64,000 nt of DNA from Parapedobacter sp051400755. Lineage in GTDB: Bacteria > Bacteroidota > Bacteroidia > Sphingobacteriales > Sphingobacteriaceae. Of the stretch, positions 33,253 through 42,736 are shown piece after piece. The DNA lies in the NCBI RefSeq assembly GCF_051400755.1, contig NZ_JBLFFL010000002.1, forward strand, positions 682,001 through 746,000, in the 5' to 3' direction. Every line of letters begins with the position of its first letter. Position 1 is the first letter of the stretch. Below the pieces are notes generated by a model. That model was not told the DNA's origin. It saw nothing but the letters and a program-made list of their open reading frames with translations, and made no database searches. A program made the position numbers and the translations under genes.

Positions 33253-35406
33253 ATGGATAAGGTAACCGCAGTGAGTAGCACGTCCGCCCAAGATACCGCC
33301 GATATCCTGGAAGCCAACGCTTCAGGACAGACCATTACCAGGCGTAATTTTTTCAGACTATTGGGCGGGGGCATGGCCATTGCCCTTACCCAGTCGTGCG
33401 TATATGGTTTAGACGGATCTTCGTCAATTGCAGAAACCTTAGCTGTCGATGAAAACTCGATCGCGGCCTGGATACACATTTCGGAAGATGGTTCGGTCTC
33501 GGTCTTTACGGGCAAAGTGGAAGTAGGGCAGAATATCCGCACCTCTTTGGCCCAGGTTGTCGCCGAGGAACTGTCTGTGCCGGTGCAGCGTATCCATATG
33601 ATCATGGGCGATACCTCGGTAACCCCCTTTGATGCCGGTACGTACGGTAGCCGCACCACCCCCTATATGGGTCCGCAACTGCGCAAGGCAGCGGCTTCCT
33701 TGCGGGAAGCGCTGGCGGAGATGGCTGCAAAGGAGTGGCAGGTGCCGGCGGCATCGCTGCAAGCGAAAGCAGGGACGATCGTCCACGGTGCATCCGGACG
33801 GATATTGGACTACGGTGCGCTCACGAAGGGAAAGCAGTTGTTGCTCCCCCTGAATGACGACGTAGCGCTTACGCCAGCTTCGGAGTGGACCGTAGCAGGC
33901 ACGTCGGTGCCCAAGGTTAATGGAAGGGATTTTGTCACCGGAAAGCACCAATATACATCAGACATGGTACTGCCTGGGATGGTGTACGGAAAGACCCTGC
34001 GGGCGCCGGCATACGGCGCATCATTTGTCTCAGCAGACACGGAAAACGCAAAGGCCATGCCCGGTGTGGAGGTGGTCGAAGCGGGCGATTTCATCGGTGT
34101 GGTAGCCCCCGATCCGCAGACGGCTACCCATGCGCTATCGAAGATGGAGGCACAATGGAAAACCGCTGCCCAACCATCGAAAGCGGAACTCTTTGCCCAT
34201 TTGAAAGAACACGCACAGCAAGACGGGGACGACAACGGTACGCAGGCCGCAACCCGCGAGGTGTTCGCGCGCGCGCCGGTCCGCCTGGAAAGCCGGATAG
34301 AAGTTCAGTACATTGCCCACGTGCCGTTGGAGCCGCGCGCGGCCGTCGCACGGTGGGAAGATGGGCAGCTCACCGTATGGGCGGGTACCCAGCGGCCGTT
34401 CGGCGTGCAGGAAGAGCTTGCAGGGGCTTTCGGTATCGCTAAGGAAAACGTGCGCGTGATCATGCCCGATACCGGCTCGGGCTATGGGGGCAAACACAGC
34501 GGGGAGGCTGCTGTGGAAGCGGCAAGGTTATCCAAAGCGGTGGGCAAACCTGTGAAAGTGGTGTGGACACGCGAGGAAGAGTTTAAGTGGGCCTATTTCA
34601 GGCCTGCAGGCTTGATCGAGGTGGCGGCATCCCTGGACAGCGCCGGTGCCATTGCCTCCTGGGAATTTCATAACTACAATTCAGGCAATGCCGGCATTGA
34701 ATTGCCCTACCAAGCAGGGGTCAAACATATTCAATTCCATCCTTCGCAGACCCCGTTGAAGCAAGGCTCATACCGGGGCCTGGCGGGTGCAGCCAATGTG
34801 TTTGCCATCGAAAGCATGATGGATGACCTGGCCGGGCAACGGCAGCAGGATCCGCTGGAATTCCGCTTAAGCAAGGTAACCGACGAACGACTGAAAGCGG
34901 TGCTTGAAGCCGCGGCAGAGCGGTTTGGCTGGAAAGGCACTAAGGCGCCGGGGCATGGCTACGGCATCGCCTGCGGCTTCTTGAAAAACTCCTATATCGC
35001 CACCTGTGCAGAAGTGGCTTACGACGAAGCGGCGGAACAACTTCATGTGGTCCGTTTAGTGGCTGCTTATGACTGCGGCGCCATCATCAATCCGGTACAT
35101 CTTGAAAGTCAGGTGCTGGGTGCCGTGTTGCAGGGGCTCGGCGGTGCGCTGTTTGAAGCCGTCGATTTCAAGGACGGCCGTATCCTGAATGCCTCGCTAT
35201 CGAGCTATCGGGTACCGCGCTTTACAGACATTCCACCGCTGGACATTGTGCTGCTCGACCGGAAAGACATCCCATCCGCAGGTGCGGGGGAGACACCGAT
35301 CGTGGGGGTTGCGCCAGCCATCCGCAATGCCATTGCGGATGCAACCGGAATCAAATTGCAAGGCTTGCCGCTGATTCCACAGGGACTTAAACGAACGAAT
35401 AATTGA
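33253..35406 (+). CDS. Tat-exported molybdenum hydroxylase large subunit (first pair)
   Basis: A 717-residue molybdopterin-binding subunit of the xanthine dehydrogenase superfamily. The N-terminus has a twin-arginine signal (TRRNFFRLLGGG) ending near a Cys. Family motifs follow: GKVEVGQNIRTSLAQ, GSGYGGKHSGEAA and, near the C-terminus, GAGETPIVG with the catalytic Glu. With its 2Fe-2S partner it should oxidise an aldehyde or N-heterocycle in the periplasm and hand electrons to a cytochrome, because no FAD subunit is encoded. ATG 33253 is chosen; the 69 bases of frame upstream overlap the Fe-S gene. The substrate is unknown. Confidence 0.9.
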   Translation: MDKVTAVSSTSAQDTADILEANASGQTITRRNFFRLLGGGMAIALTQSCVYGLDGSSSIAETLAVDENSIAAWIHISEDGSVSVFTGKVEVGQNIRTSLAQVVAEELSVPVQRIHMIMGDTSVTPFDAGTYGSRTTPYMGPQLRKAAASLREALAEMAAKEWQVPAASLQAKAGTIVHGASGRILDYGALTKGKQLLLPLNDDVALTPASEWTVAGTSVPKVNGRDFVTGKHQYTSDMVLPGMVYGKTLRAPAYGASFVSADTENAKAMPGVEVVEAGDFIGVVAPDPQTATHALSKMEAQWKTAAQPSKAELFAHLKEHAQQDGDDNGTQAATREVFARAPVRLESRIEVQYIAHVPLEPRAAVARWEDGQLTVWAGTQRPFGVQEELAGAFGIAKENVRVIMPDTGSGYGGKHSGEAAVEAARLSKAVGKPVKVVWTREEEFKWAYFRPAGLIEVAASLDSAGAIASWEFHNYNSGNAGIELPYQAGVKHIQFHPSQTPLKQGSYRGLAGAANVFAIESMMDDLAGQRQQDPLEFRLSKVTDERLKAVLEAAAERFGWKGTKAPGHGYGIACGFLKNSYIATCAEVAYDEAAEQLHVVRLVAAYDCGAIINPVHLESQVLGAVLQGLGGALFEAVDFKDGRILNASLSSYRVPRFTDIPPLDIVLLDRKDIPSAGAGETPIVGVAPAIRNAIADATGIKLQGLPLIPQGLKRTNN

Positions 35407-35425
35407 CTAACTAATCACACATACG

Positions 35426-35881
35426 ATGGCAACATTCCAGCTCAAGGTCAACAACAAAAAGTATGACGTAGACGCAGACCCGCAGATGCCGCTTCTGTGG
35501 GTGTTGCGCGATTTTATCGGCCTCACCGGCACGAAATTTGGTTGCGGCATTGCGCAGTGCGGCGCCTGCACGGTCCATGTGGCTGATGCGGCCGTACGGT
35601 CGTGTTCCATTCCCGTGGAAAGTGTCGCTGACCAGCCCATTACCACGATTGAGGGGCTCTCTGAAGACGGCGACCATCCCGTACAGCGGGCCTGGGAGAC
35701 GATCGACGTTCCCCAATGCGGCTACTGCCAAGCCGGACAGATCATGACCGCCGCCGCACTGCTGAAAAAAAATCCAAACCCGACCGATGAGGATATCCTT
35801 GAATCGATGACCAACATTTGTCGCTGCGGTACCTATAACCGCATAAAAAAAGCCATCAAGCTGGCTGCGGAAGAGGCGTAG
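35426..35881 (+). CDS. 2Fe-2S subunit of a molybdenum hydroxylase (second pair)
   Basis: A 151-residue small subunit like isoquinoline 1-oxidoreductase alpha (IorA). Both cluster sites are canonical: GCGIAQCGAC near residue 39 and CGYCQAGQ ... CRCGTYNRI near 100-140. It differs clearly from the first small subunit, so the two pairs are not recent copies. It has no signal peptide and would travel with the large subunit encoded 57 bases downstream. It follows the first large subunit after 19 bases with no promoter between. Confidence 0.92.
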   Translation: MATFQLKVNNKKYDVDADPQMPLLWVLRDFIGLTGTKFGCGIAQCGACTVHVADAAVRSCSIPVESVADQPITTIEGLSEDGDHPVQRAWETIDVPQCGYCQAGQIMTAAALLKKNPNPTDEDILESMTNICRCGTYNRIKKAIKLAAEEA

Positions 35882-35938
35882 TGCCAACAGGATTGTATCG
35901 GTAGGTCAATGAATGAGTAATCTTAACTAGCAAGAACA

Positions 35939-38071
35939 ATGAGTACGCAACAACATACAGTAAGCAGGCGGGACTTTATCCGCATCGGCGCATTCGCGGG
36001 AGGGGGCCTTATCCTGGGGTTCAAATTGTTTTCTTCCTGCAGCACGCCGCAGGGAGAGGAAGTGGTGTATGAGCTCAACGCGTTTGTCAAAATCGATACC
36101 AATGGGGTGGTCACCCTCATGAATCCGAATCCGGAGATCGGACAAGGGGTGAAGACCGCTTTGCCGATGCTGGTAGCGGAAGAGCTCGATGTGGATTGGA
36201 AGGATGTGCGGGTAGAACAAGCGGGGTTGGATACCGTGAAATATACGCGGCAGATCGCGGGTGGAAGCGGTTCGATCCGCGATAGCTGGGAATCGTTTCG
36301 CGGCGCGGGGGCTACGGCCCGCCAAATGCTGATCAACGCTGCCGCCGCGGAGTGGGGTGTCGCTGCCGAAACCTGTACCACCGAGAAAGGGCAGGTGATG
36401 CATCAGGACTCGGGCAAGAAGGCTGGCTACGGCAAGCTGGTCGAAAAGGCGGCCACCATGGAAGTTCCGCCAGATGTGCCCACCAAGGCCATTGGCTCGT
36501 TTGCTATCATCGGCCAGCGGATCCCGAATGTTGACAACCGGGCCATCGTGACCGGACAATATAAATACGGGATTGATACCAAGCGCGAAGGGATGAAGTA
36601 TGCTACGCTGCTGCGCCCCCCGGCGTTCGGCCAGACGCTGAAATCCTATGATGACACCGAAGCCAAGCAGCAGCCGGGTGTCGAACAGGTGCTGCGCCTT
36701 GAAAACAAGATTGCCGTGCTGGGGAGGTCGACCTGGGAGGTGATGCAGGGCGCCAAAAAGATAAAAGCCGAGTGGGAAGACGGTCCGTCCATGGAAAGCA
36801 CAGCAGATTATCAGCGCAACTTCCGTGAACTGGTGAAGAAACCGCCTACGGGAACGCCCCAGCGCAAGGATGGCAACGTGCAGCAGGCTTTCGGCACCGG
36901 CGGGAGCAAGGTTTTCGAGGCTGTGTATGAAGCACCGTTCTTGGCGCATAATACCATGGAGCCGATGAACTTCTTTGCCGATGTACGTGCCGATGGCGTG
37001 GAGCTTTACGGGCCGATCCAAACACCCGAGCGTACGCGCACTACCGTAGCCAAATTGCTGGGTATGCCCGAAGAAAAGGTAACCGTAATGATGACCCGCA
37101 TGGGCGGGGGATTCGGGCGCCGGTTGATGTCGGACTTTGTCGAGGAGGCCGCCCTGGTGTCCAAGGCGGCGGGCGTGCCGGTAAACCTGATCTGGTCGCG
37201 CGAAGACGATATGGGCGGCGGATTTTACCGCCCGATGTGTACCTATCGCTATAAGGCAGCGGTGGATGCTGACGGAAAGCTTATTGCCTGGCACCACCAG
37301 TCGGTGGGTACCACCGGCAACCCGGCCCGTGCGGGCAGCTTCCCCGCAGGTGCGGTGGCCAACCTGCAAGTGGATGCGGAAGAATATAAAACCCCCGTTA
37401 CCACTGCTCCGTGGCGTGGACCTATCCACAACTTTATTGCTTTTTCGGAGCAGTCGTTCTTTGATGAAATCGCCCATGGGATCGGTAAAGATCCGGTGGC
37501 GTTCCGGCTGGAAGTGCTCGGACAAGCCAAACAACAGCCCGTCGGGGAGTTGGAGTACGATCCGGATCGCTTCGCGGGTGTCATTAAAAAGGCTGCGGAG
37601 ATGGCTGGATGGGGGGCTTCAAAAGGCGCCAATATCTTTCAGGGAATAGCCGCACAGTATTCGTTCAGTTCCTATGTGGCGCAGGTGGCCGAAGTGGAAA
37701 AGCTGGACAGCGGCAAGGTACGTATCCGAAAAATCTATTGCGCCGTGGATTGCGGCATTGTCGTCAACAAAAGCGGCGCTGAAAACGTGGTCGAAGGAGG
37801 GATTATCGACGGCATCGGCCATGCCATGTACCCCGAACTGACACTCACCAAGGGTAAGCCGGACCAAGTGAACTTCAACACCTACCGCATGATCCGGATG
37901 GCGGACGTGCCTGAAGTCGATATTCAGTTTATCGAGAGCGATATCGACCCGACAGGACTGGGTGAGCCCGGATTGCCACCGGCTGGTCCTGCTGTAGCCA
38001 ATGCGGTGTTCGCCGCTACGGGTGTGCGCCTGCGGGCGCAGCCGTTTATCAAGAGTGGACTCTTTGCATGA
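35939..38071 (+). CDS. Tat-exported molybdenum hydroxylase large subunit (second pair)
   Basis: A 710-residue IorB-like large subunit. It has a twin-arginine signal (SRRDFIRIGAFAGGG), then NPEIGQGVKTALPML, the Mo-cofactor segment MGGGFGRR, a duplicated-domain layout typical of IorB/AldH-type proteins, and the catalytic Glu in GLGEPGLPP close to the end. It partners with the 35426 Fe-S protein. Substrates in this family include N-heterocycles and aldehydes. The stop overlaps the ATG of the desulfurase gene (ATGA), tying enzyme to maturation. Confidence 0.92.
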   Translation: MSTQQHTVSRRDFIRIGAFAGGGLILGFKLFSSCSTPQGEEVVYELNAFVKIDTNGVVTLMNPNPEIGQGVKTALPMLVAEELDVDWKDVRVEQAGLDTVKYTRQIAGGSGSIRDSWESFRGAGATARQMLINAAAAEWGVAAETCTTEKGQVMHQDSGKKAGYGKLVEKAATMEVPPDVPTKAIGSFAIIGQRIPNVDNRAIVTGQYKYGIDTKREGMKYATLLRPPAFGQTLKSYDDTEAKQQPGVEQVLRLENKIAVLGRSTWEVMQGAKKIKAEWEDGPSMESTADYQRNFRELVKKPPTGTPQRKDGNVQQAFGTGGSKVFEAVYEAPFLAHNTMEPMNFFADVRADGVELYGPIQTPERTRTTVAKLLGMPEEKVTVMMTRMGGGFGRRLMSDFVEEAALVSKAAGVPVNLIWSREDDMGGGFYRPMCTYRYKAAVDADGKLIAWHHQSVGTTGNPARAGSFPAGAVANLQVDAEEYKTPVTTAPWRGPIHNFIAFSEQSFFDEIAHGIGKDPVAFRLEVLGQAKQQPVGELEYDPDRFAGVIKKAAEMAGWGASKGANIFQGIAAQYSFSSYVAQVAEVEKLDSGKVRIRKIYCAVDCGIVVNKSGAENVVEGGIIDGIGHAMYPELTLTKGKPDQVNFNTYRMIRMADVPEVDIQFIESDIDPTGLGEPGLPPAGPAVANAVFAATGVRLRAQPFIKSGLFA

Positions 38072-39225
38072 CCCGGCAACCGATATACCTGGATTATAAC
38101 GCGACAACACCATGCGACCCGCGTGTGGTGGAGGCCATGCTGCCCTACTTCACCCAACAGTTCGGTAATGCGGCAAGCGCCGATCATTACTATGGCTGGC
38201 AGGCCCGGGAGGCAGTGGATGAAGCGCGCGAACAGGTAGCCAGTCTTATCGGCGCCAGTGCCAGGCAGCTCATCTTTACCTCCGGCGCAACGGAATCGAT
38301 CAACTTAGCCCTCAAGGGTGTTGCCGAGGCGTTGGCGAAAAGCGGAAACCACATCATCACCTGCAAAACGGAGCATAAGGCGGTACTGGACACCTGTGCT
38401 TATTTGGAAACGAAAGGCTACCGGGTGACCTACCTCGACGTCGATGCACAGGGCAAACTTGCCCCCGAAGCGGTGGAGTCGGCCATTGGCAGCCAAACGA
38501 TCTGCATCGTACTGATGTATGCCAATAATGAAACGGGGGTCATCCATCCCGTCAGGACCATTGGGTCCATCGCCCGGAAGCATGGGGTTCATTTCCTGTG
38601 CGATGCCACGCAGGCGGCAGGCAAGATACCGGTGGATGTTGAAGGCGATGCCATCGACTTATTGGCTTTTTCGGCACATAAGCTGTACGGCCCAAAGGGG
38701 GTGGGGGGCCTATTTGTTCGCCACGACGGTCCGAAAGCTGATCTGCTGTCGCAGCAGCACGGCGGCAACCAAGAGCGGGGGCTGCGAAGCGGCACGCTGA
38801 ACACACCCGGCATCGTGGGGTTTGGCAAGGCGGCGGAACTGTGCCGACGGGAACTGGCGACGGAGTCGTCTCGTGTGCGGGGACTACGGGACCGATTGGA
38901 GCAGACCCTATTCCAACGTGTGCCCGGCATGGCGATCAACGGTGGAGGCGAGCGGCTGCCGCATGTGAGTAACCTGCTGCTGCCCGATGGCAACGCTGAG
39001 CAACTGCTGCTTTCCGTGTCGCCATACCTGGCGTTAAGCAGGGGCAGTGCCTGCGCCGGACTGGTACAGCAACCCTCGCACGTGCTACGGGCCATGGGAT
39101 TGGATGATCATGAGGCGCACCGTGCAATCCGCATCAGTCTCGGGCGGTTTACCACATCGGATGAGGTAGATGAGGCAGTGGTGCAGCTCGAAAAGGTGAT
39201 TATGGCATTGGAGGCGATAGGTTAG
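38068..39225 (+). CDS. NifS-like cysteine desulfurase in the molybdenum hydroxylase cluster
   Basis: A 385-residue PLP enzyme starting with IYLDYNATTP. The PLP lysine is in SAHKLYGPKG near residue 205, and the persulfide Cys is in SRGSACAGL near 327. It overlaps the large-subunit gene by four bases and precedes the XdhC-MocA gene by 12. In Rhodobacter a NifS-type desulfurase hands sulfur to XdhC-bound cofactor to make the terminal Mo=S group; the position argues for that role here rather than Fe-S assembly. It is distinct from the desulfurase at 22517. Confidence 0.9.
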   Translation: MTRQPIYLDYNATTPCDPRVVEAMLPYFTQQFGNAASADHYYGWQAREAVDEAREQVASLIGASARQLIFTSGATESINLALKGVAEALAKSGNHIITCKTEHKAVLDTCAYLETKGYRVTYLDVDAQGKLAPEAVESAIGSQTICIVLMYANNETGVIHPVRTIGSIARKHGVHFLCDATQAAGKIPVDVEGDAIDLLAFSAHKLYGPKGVGGLFVRHDGPKADLLSQQHGGNQERGLRSGTLNTPGIVGFGKAAELCRRELATESSRVRGLRDRLEQTLFQRVPGMAINGGGERLPHVSNLLLPDGNAEQLLLSVSPYLALSRGSACAGLVQQPSHVLRAMGLDDHEAHRAIRISLGRFTTSDEVDEAVVQLEKVIMALEAIG

Positions 39226-39237
39226 TGTTTAGTTCGC

Positions 39238-40977
39238 ATGAAAGAAATCAAGCAAATCATTCAGGCATATCAATCGGCCCGCGCGCTGAAAAAGCGGACA
39301 GCGCTGGCCACGGTGGTGCATATCGAAGGGTCTTCCTACCGGAGTCCGGGCGCCCGCATGTTGGTCACCGAAGATGGCATGCTCACTGGAGCGATCAGCG
39401 GTGGTTGCCTCGAGGGGGATGCGCTGCGTAAGGCCCTGCTGGTGATGAAAGAAGAACGGCCGATGCTGGTCACCTACGATACGGCAGCGGAGGATGGTGC
39501 GATATGGGGAGTCGGTCTCGGCTGCAACGGCATCATCCGGGTACTGATTGAACCGATCAGCCCCGAAGCCGAGGAAACTCCCATCTCCCTGCTGGAGCAG
39601 GTGGCAGCGAAGCGAAGACCCTCGGTGTTGGTGACATTCTTTACACCGGATGATAAAAAAAACAGCATCCAAGGTACGCATTTTGCGGTTGCCCATGAAG
39701 GCGTCTTAGCGGGCGCAGCCCCCTCGTGGGCATCTAAACCGCTCATGGCCGATGTCGGGCAGGCGCTGGCGGGGCAGGGCGCCGCGTTCGTGCAGTACCC
39801 GCCGTTGGAGGGAGACACCGCTGCGATAACCGCATTCATAGACTACATCCCCCCTTCTCCGGCACTGGTCGTGGCCGGTGCGGGTAACGACGTGCTGCCG
39901 TTGGCAGCACTGGCCGAACTGCTGGGTTGGGACCTCACGCTGATCGATGGCCGGCCTGGTTATGCCAATGCCGCGCGCTTCCCCACGTGTCAGGTCATTG
40001 TATCGGATCCCGTGGAAGCCCTGCAGCAGGTAACCATCGATGAGCAGACGGCCATTGTGCTGATGTCACACCATTATGCATATGACAAGGCAATCCTCAC
40101 CGCCGCCATTGGCAGCCCTGCAAACTACATCGGCATACTCGGACCGGCAAAAAAACGTGAGCGGATGCTGGAAGAACTGACACAGGAGGGCCATGACGCG
40201 TTCCCCGCCGGGCAATCGCGCATATACGGTCCGATCGGCCTTGACATCGGTGCGGAAACACCTGAAGAAATCGCATTATCCGTCGTCGCCGAGATCAAGG
40301 CGGTATTTGCCGGAAGAAGGGGCGATCACCTGCGCGACCTGTCGGGACCAATACACCAGCGGCAAACACGTATTAGACCTTCCTTGGAGGCCTATGGCAT
40401 TTTGCTGCTGGCTGCTGGCGAATCGAAACGGCTGGGAACACCCAAGCAACAGTTGCCCTATCGGGGACAGACCCTGCTGCAGCACGCCGTTCAAGCGGCT
40501 TTGGGTGTAGGCACGACGGTCACGGTAGTTTTGGGACCCGACGCGGAGGCCATGGCTCAACAGCTCTACGGAATGGGTGTCGATATCGTGGTCAATCCCG
40601 ATTATCAATCCGGTATGGCTACGTCCATTCGATGCGGCGTGGAGCATGTCCGTGCGCATTACCCGCAGATCGCATATCTGACGATCATGCTGTGCGACCA
40701 ACCGCACGTTGACACCGACCATCTCCTCGCGTTGATCCGCCGGCAACAATCGACAGGCGCACCGGTAACTGCCAGTTACTATGCCGCACGAAAAGGAGTG
40801 CCGGCGCTCTTCCATCGGTCGGTTTTTCCACAGCTACTTGCCCTCCAGGGCGATACGGGCGCCAAACACGTGATCGAAAGCCTGGGAGATGAGGTAGCTA
40901 CGGTCCATTTTCCACTGGGTGCCACAGACATCGATACCCAAGCGGCGTATCAACAGACATTGAAACGAATTTCGTAA
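39238..40977 (+). CDS. XdhC-MocA fusion: Moco sulfuration chaperone plus cytidylyltransferase
   Basis: A 579-residue two-part protein. Residues 1-370 are XdhC/CoxI: the N-terminal domain has HIEGSSYRSPGARML and GAISGGCLEGD, and the Rossmann domain has VVAGAGNDVLPLAAL and YIGILGPAKKRERML. From about residue 385 a MobA/MocA-like nucleotidyltransferase follows, with LLLAAGESKRLGTPKQ and, near 495, MLCDQPHVD. XdhC binds Moco and protects it during sulfuration. MocA attaches CMP to form the dinucleotide cofactor. The fusion would do both steps and pass the cofactor to the apo-enzymes. Confidence 0.9.
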   Translation: MKEIKQIIQAYQSARALKKRTALATVVHIEGSSYRSPGARMLVTEDGMLTGAISGGCLEGDALRKALLVMKEERPMLVTYDTAAEDGAIWGVGLGCNGIIRVLIEPISPEAEETPISLLEQVAAKRRPSVLVTFFTPDDKKNSIQGTHFAVAHEGVLAGAAPSWASKPLMADVGQALAGQGAAFVQYPPLEGDTAAITAFIDYIPPSPALVVAGAGNDVLPLAALAELLGWDLTLIDGRPGYANAARFPTCQVIVSDPVEALQQVTIDEQTAIVLMSHHYAYDKAILTAAIGSPANYIGILGPAKKRERMLEELTQEGHDAFPAGQSRIYGPIGLDIGAETPEEIALSVVAEIKAVFAGRRGDHLRDLSGPIHQRQTRIRPSLEAYGILLLAAGESKRLGTPKQQLPYRGQTLLQHAVQAALGVGTTVTVVLGPDAEAMAQQLYGMGVDIVVNPDYQSGMATSIRCGVEHVRAHYPQIAYLTIMLCDQPHVDTDHLLALIRRQQSTGAPVTASYYAARKGVPALFHRSVFPQLLALQGDTGAKHVIESLGDEVATVHFPLGATDIDTQAAYQQTLKRIS

Positions 40978-40982
40978 ATTTG
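40975..40982 (+). promoter_or_regulatory. Possible -7 box TAAATTTG before moaA
   Basis: The element overlaps the XdhC-MocA stop and ends nine bases before the moaA ATG. A separate start for moaA-tauE-moaD is possible. No good -33 element is seen. Confidence 0.35.
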
Positions 40983-40991
40983 CGCTGAGTC

Positions 40992-41975
40992 ATGATTTTA
41001 GATACCCATCATAGAAGCCATACCTACCTGCGGATTTCGCTCACCGACGTGTGCAACCTCCGGTGCTTTTACTGTATGCCCGACGAGAGCTACGATTTTA
41101 TGCCCAAGAAGCACCTGATGCAACCTGACGAGATCGAAGCAATTGCCCGGGTATTCGTTGGTCTGGGCACCACCAAGATCCGGCTCACCGGGGGTGAACC
41201 GCTGGCCCGCCGGGATTTTGATGATATCGTGCGGCGCCTTTCTGCGCTACCGGTGGAGCTGACATTGACGACCAATGCCACGTTGCTTCACCAGCATCTC
41301 GATGCCCTGCAATCGGCCGGGGTGCGTAGCCTCAACATCAGCTTGGATACGCTATCTGAAGAACGGTTTCAGCAGCTCACCCGCAGGGATAAGTTTTTTC
41401 GGACCATGGCCAATATCCGGATGGCGATCGACCGCGGATTTCGGGTGAAAATCAACATGGTGGTGATGAACGGGGTAAATGCCGATGAGGTGCTCGACTT
41501 TGTGGCGTGGACGGGCACCGATCCCATCGATGTGCGATTCATCGAATTTATGCCGTTTTCCGGCAACCGATGGACAGGCGATCAGGTGTTTTCGAAGCGG
41601 GAAATCATGGACCTGGTAGCCGCTCGATATACAGCGGTACCGCTTTCGCAAGATCCGCATGCGACGAGCCAGCCCTATCAGGTGCCGGGGCACCGGGGGA
41701 CCTTCGCCGTTATCAGCACCATGAGCGCGCCTTTTTGCGCAGGTTGCAACCGTATGCGGCTCACGGCGGATGGCAAGATGAAAAACTGCCTGTTTTCGAA
41801 GGACGAAAGTGATCTGCTGTCGGCCCTGCGAAAGGGAGCATCCCTTGAGCACCTGATCCGGGAGAATATCCTGGGAAAAGCAGCGAAGCTTGGCGGTCAG
41901 TTTGGCGAAGTGCCTTTTGAAGAATTGGCGGGCGACCAGCTGGTCAATCGGAGCATGATCAGTATCGGAGGATGA
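40992..41975 (+). CDS. moaA: GTP 3',8-cyclase MoaA
   Basis: A radical-SAM enzyme of 327 residues for the first step of molybdenum cofactor synthesis. The N-terminal cluster motif is CNLRCFYC, followed by TGGEPLARRDF. The C-terminal cluster has CAGCNRMRLTADGKMKNC (ligands at both ends), and the protein ends in GG, needed for activity. MoaC, MoaE, MoeA and MogA are not in the window, so the pathway is completed elsewhere. Its position after the maturation genes suggests cofactor supply is matched to hydroxylase production. Confidence 0.95.
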   Translation: MILDTHHRSHTYLRISLTDVCNLRCFYCMPDESYDFMPKKHLMQPDEIEAIARVFVGLGTTKIRLTGGEPLARRDFDDIVRRLSALPVELTLTTNATLLHQHLDALQSAGVRSLNISLDTLSEERFQQLTRRDKFFRTMANIRMAIDRGFRVKINMVVMNGVNADEVLDFVAWTGTDPIDVRFIEFMPFSGNRWTGDQVFSKREIMDLVAARYTAVPLSQDPHATSQPYQVPGHRGTFAVISTMSAPFCAGCNRMRLTADGKMKNCLFSKDESDLLSALRKGASLEHLIRENILGKAAKLGGQFGEVPFEELAGDQLVNRSMISIGG

Positions 41976-41995
41976 ATAAATAGGACGAACAAGTA

Positions 41996-42736
41996 ATGGA
42001 CAACGTGCTTTTTTTTTATCTGCTGCTATTCGGTGTGGCGTTTCTATATTCATCCGTCGGCCACGGCGGTGCCAGCGGTTACTTGGCGCTCATGGCGCTG
42101 TTTGGAATCACACCGGATGTGATGAAACCGACAGCACTGCTTCTTAATCTTTTTGTTTCCTTGACCTCGTTTACCTTTTACTACAAGGGGCGCTATTTCA
42201 ACCGGAAGTTGTTCGTGCCCTTGGCAGTGGCGTCAGTGCCCATGGCGTTTCTTGGAGGAAGCATGGCCATCCACTCGGATCTGTATAAGAAAATGCTGGG
42301 CGTATTTTTGCTGATTCCCGTAGTGCGCTTCCTATTTTTCAGTGACATCACCGTTGACCAACAAGCCAACCCCAAAACGGTGTGGCTGCTGCTGATCGGC
42401 GGGACCATCGGGTTACTATCAGGCATATTGGGTATCGGTGGCGGTGTTATCCTTTCGCCAGTGCTGCTCTTGCTGGCCTGGACGAACCAGAAGCAGGCGG
42501 CAGCCATTAGCGCCTTGTTTATTTTCGTCAATTCACTTTCAGGCCTGATCGGGCAGTTTACCCAGGGCATTCAGTTCAGCACAGACATGGTGGTATATGT
42601 TGCAGTGGCTTTCTCCGGCGGGCTATTGGGGTCTTATTTCGGTGCCATACGTTTCCAGCACCGAACCATCAAGCTTTTGTTGGCCGCGGTACTGGCCGTG
42701 GCGTCGTTTAAATTATTTTTGCCCAACTTATGGTAG
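41996..42736 (+). CDS. TauE/SafE-family membrane transporter
   Basis: A 246-residue inner-membrane protein with about eight hydrophobic segments and the family signatures YSSVGHGGASGYLAL near the start and SGILGIGGGVILSPVLLL in the middle. Members export sulfite, sulfoacetate or other small anions. It sits between moaA and moaD and overlaps moaD by seven bases, so it is part of the cofactor cluster. An anion role tied to sulfur or oxyanion handling is possible, but the substrate is inference. Confidence 0.85.
   Translation: MDNVLFFYLLLFGVAFLYSSVGHGGASGYLALMALFGITPDVMKPTALLLNLFVSLTSFTFYYKGRYFNRKLFVPLAVASVPMAFLGGSMAIHSDLYKKMLGVFLLIPVVRFLFFSDITVDQQANPKTVWLLLIGGTIGLLSGILGIGGGVILSPVLLLLAWTNQKQAAAISALFIFVNSLSGLIGQFTQGIQFSTDMVVYVAVAFSGGLLGSYFGAIRFQHRTIKLLLAAVLAVASFKLFLPNLW

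Noticed and set aside
35927..37534. 535-codon minus-strand ORF
   Set aside because: It is antisense to the second Mo-hydroxylase large subunit, whose motifs and Tat signal are clear. Long antisense frames are common in GC-rich genes.
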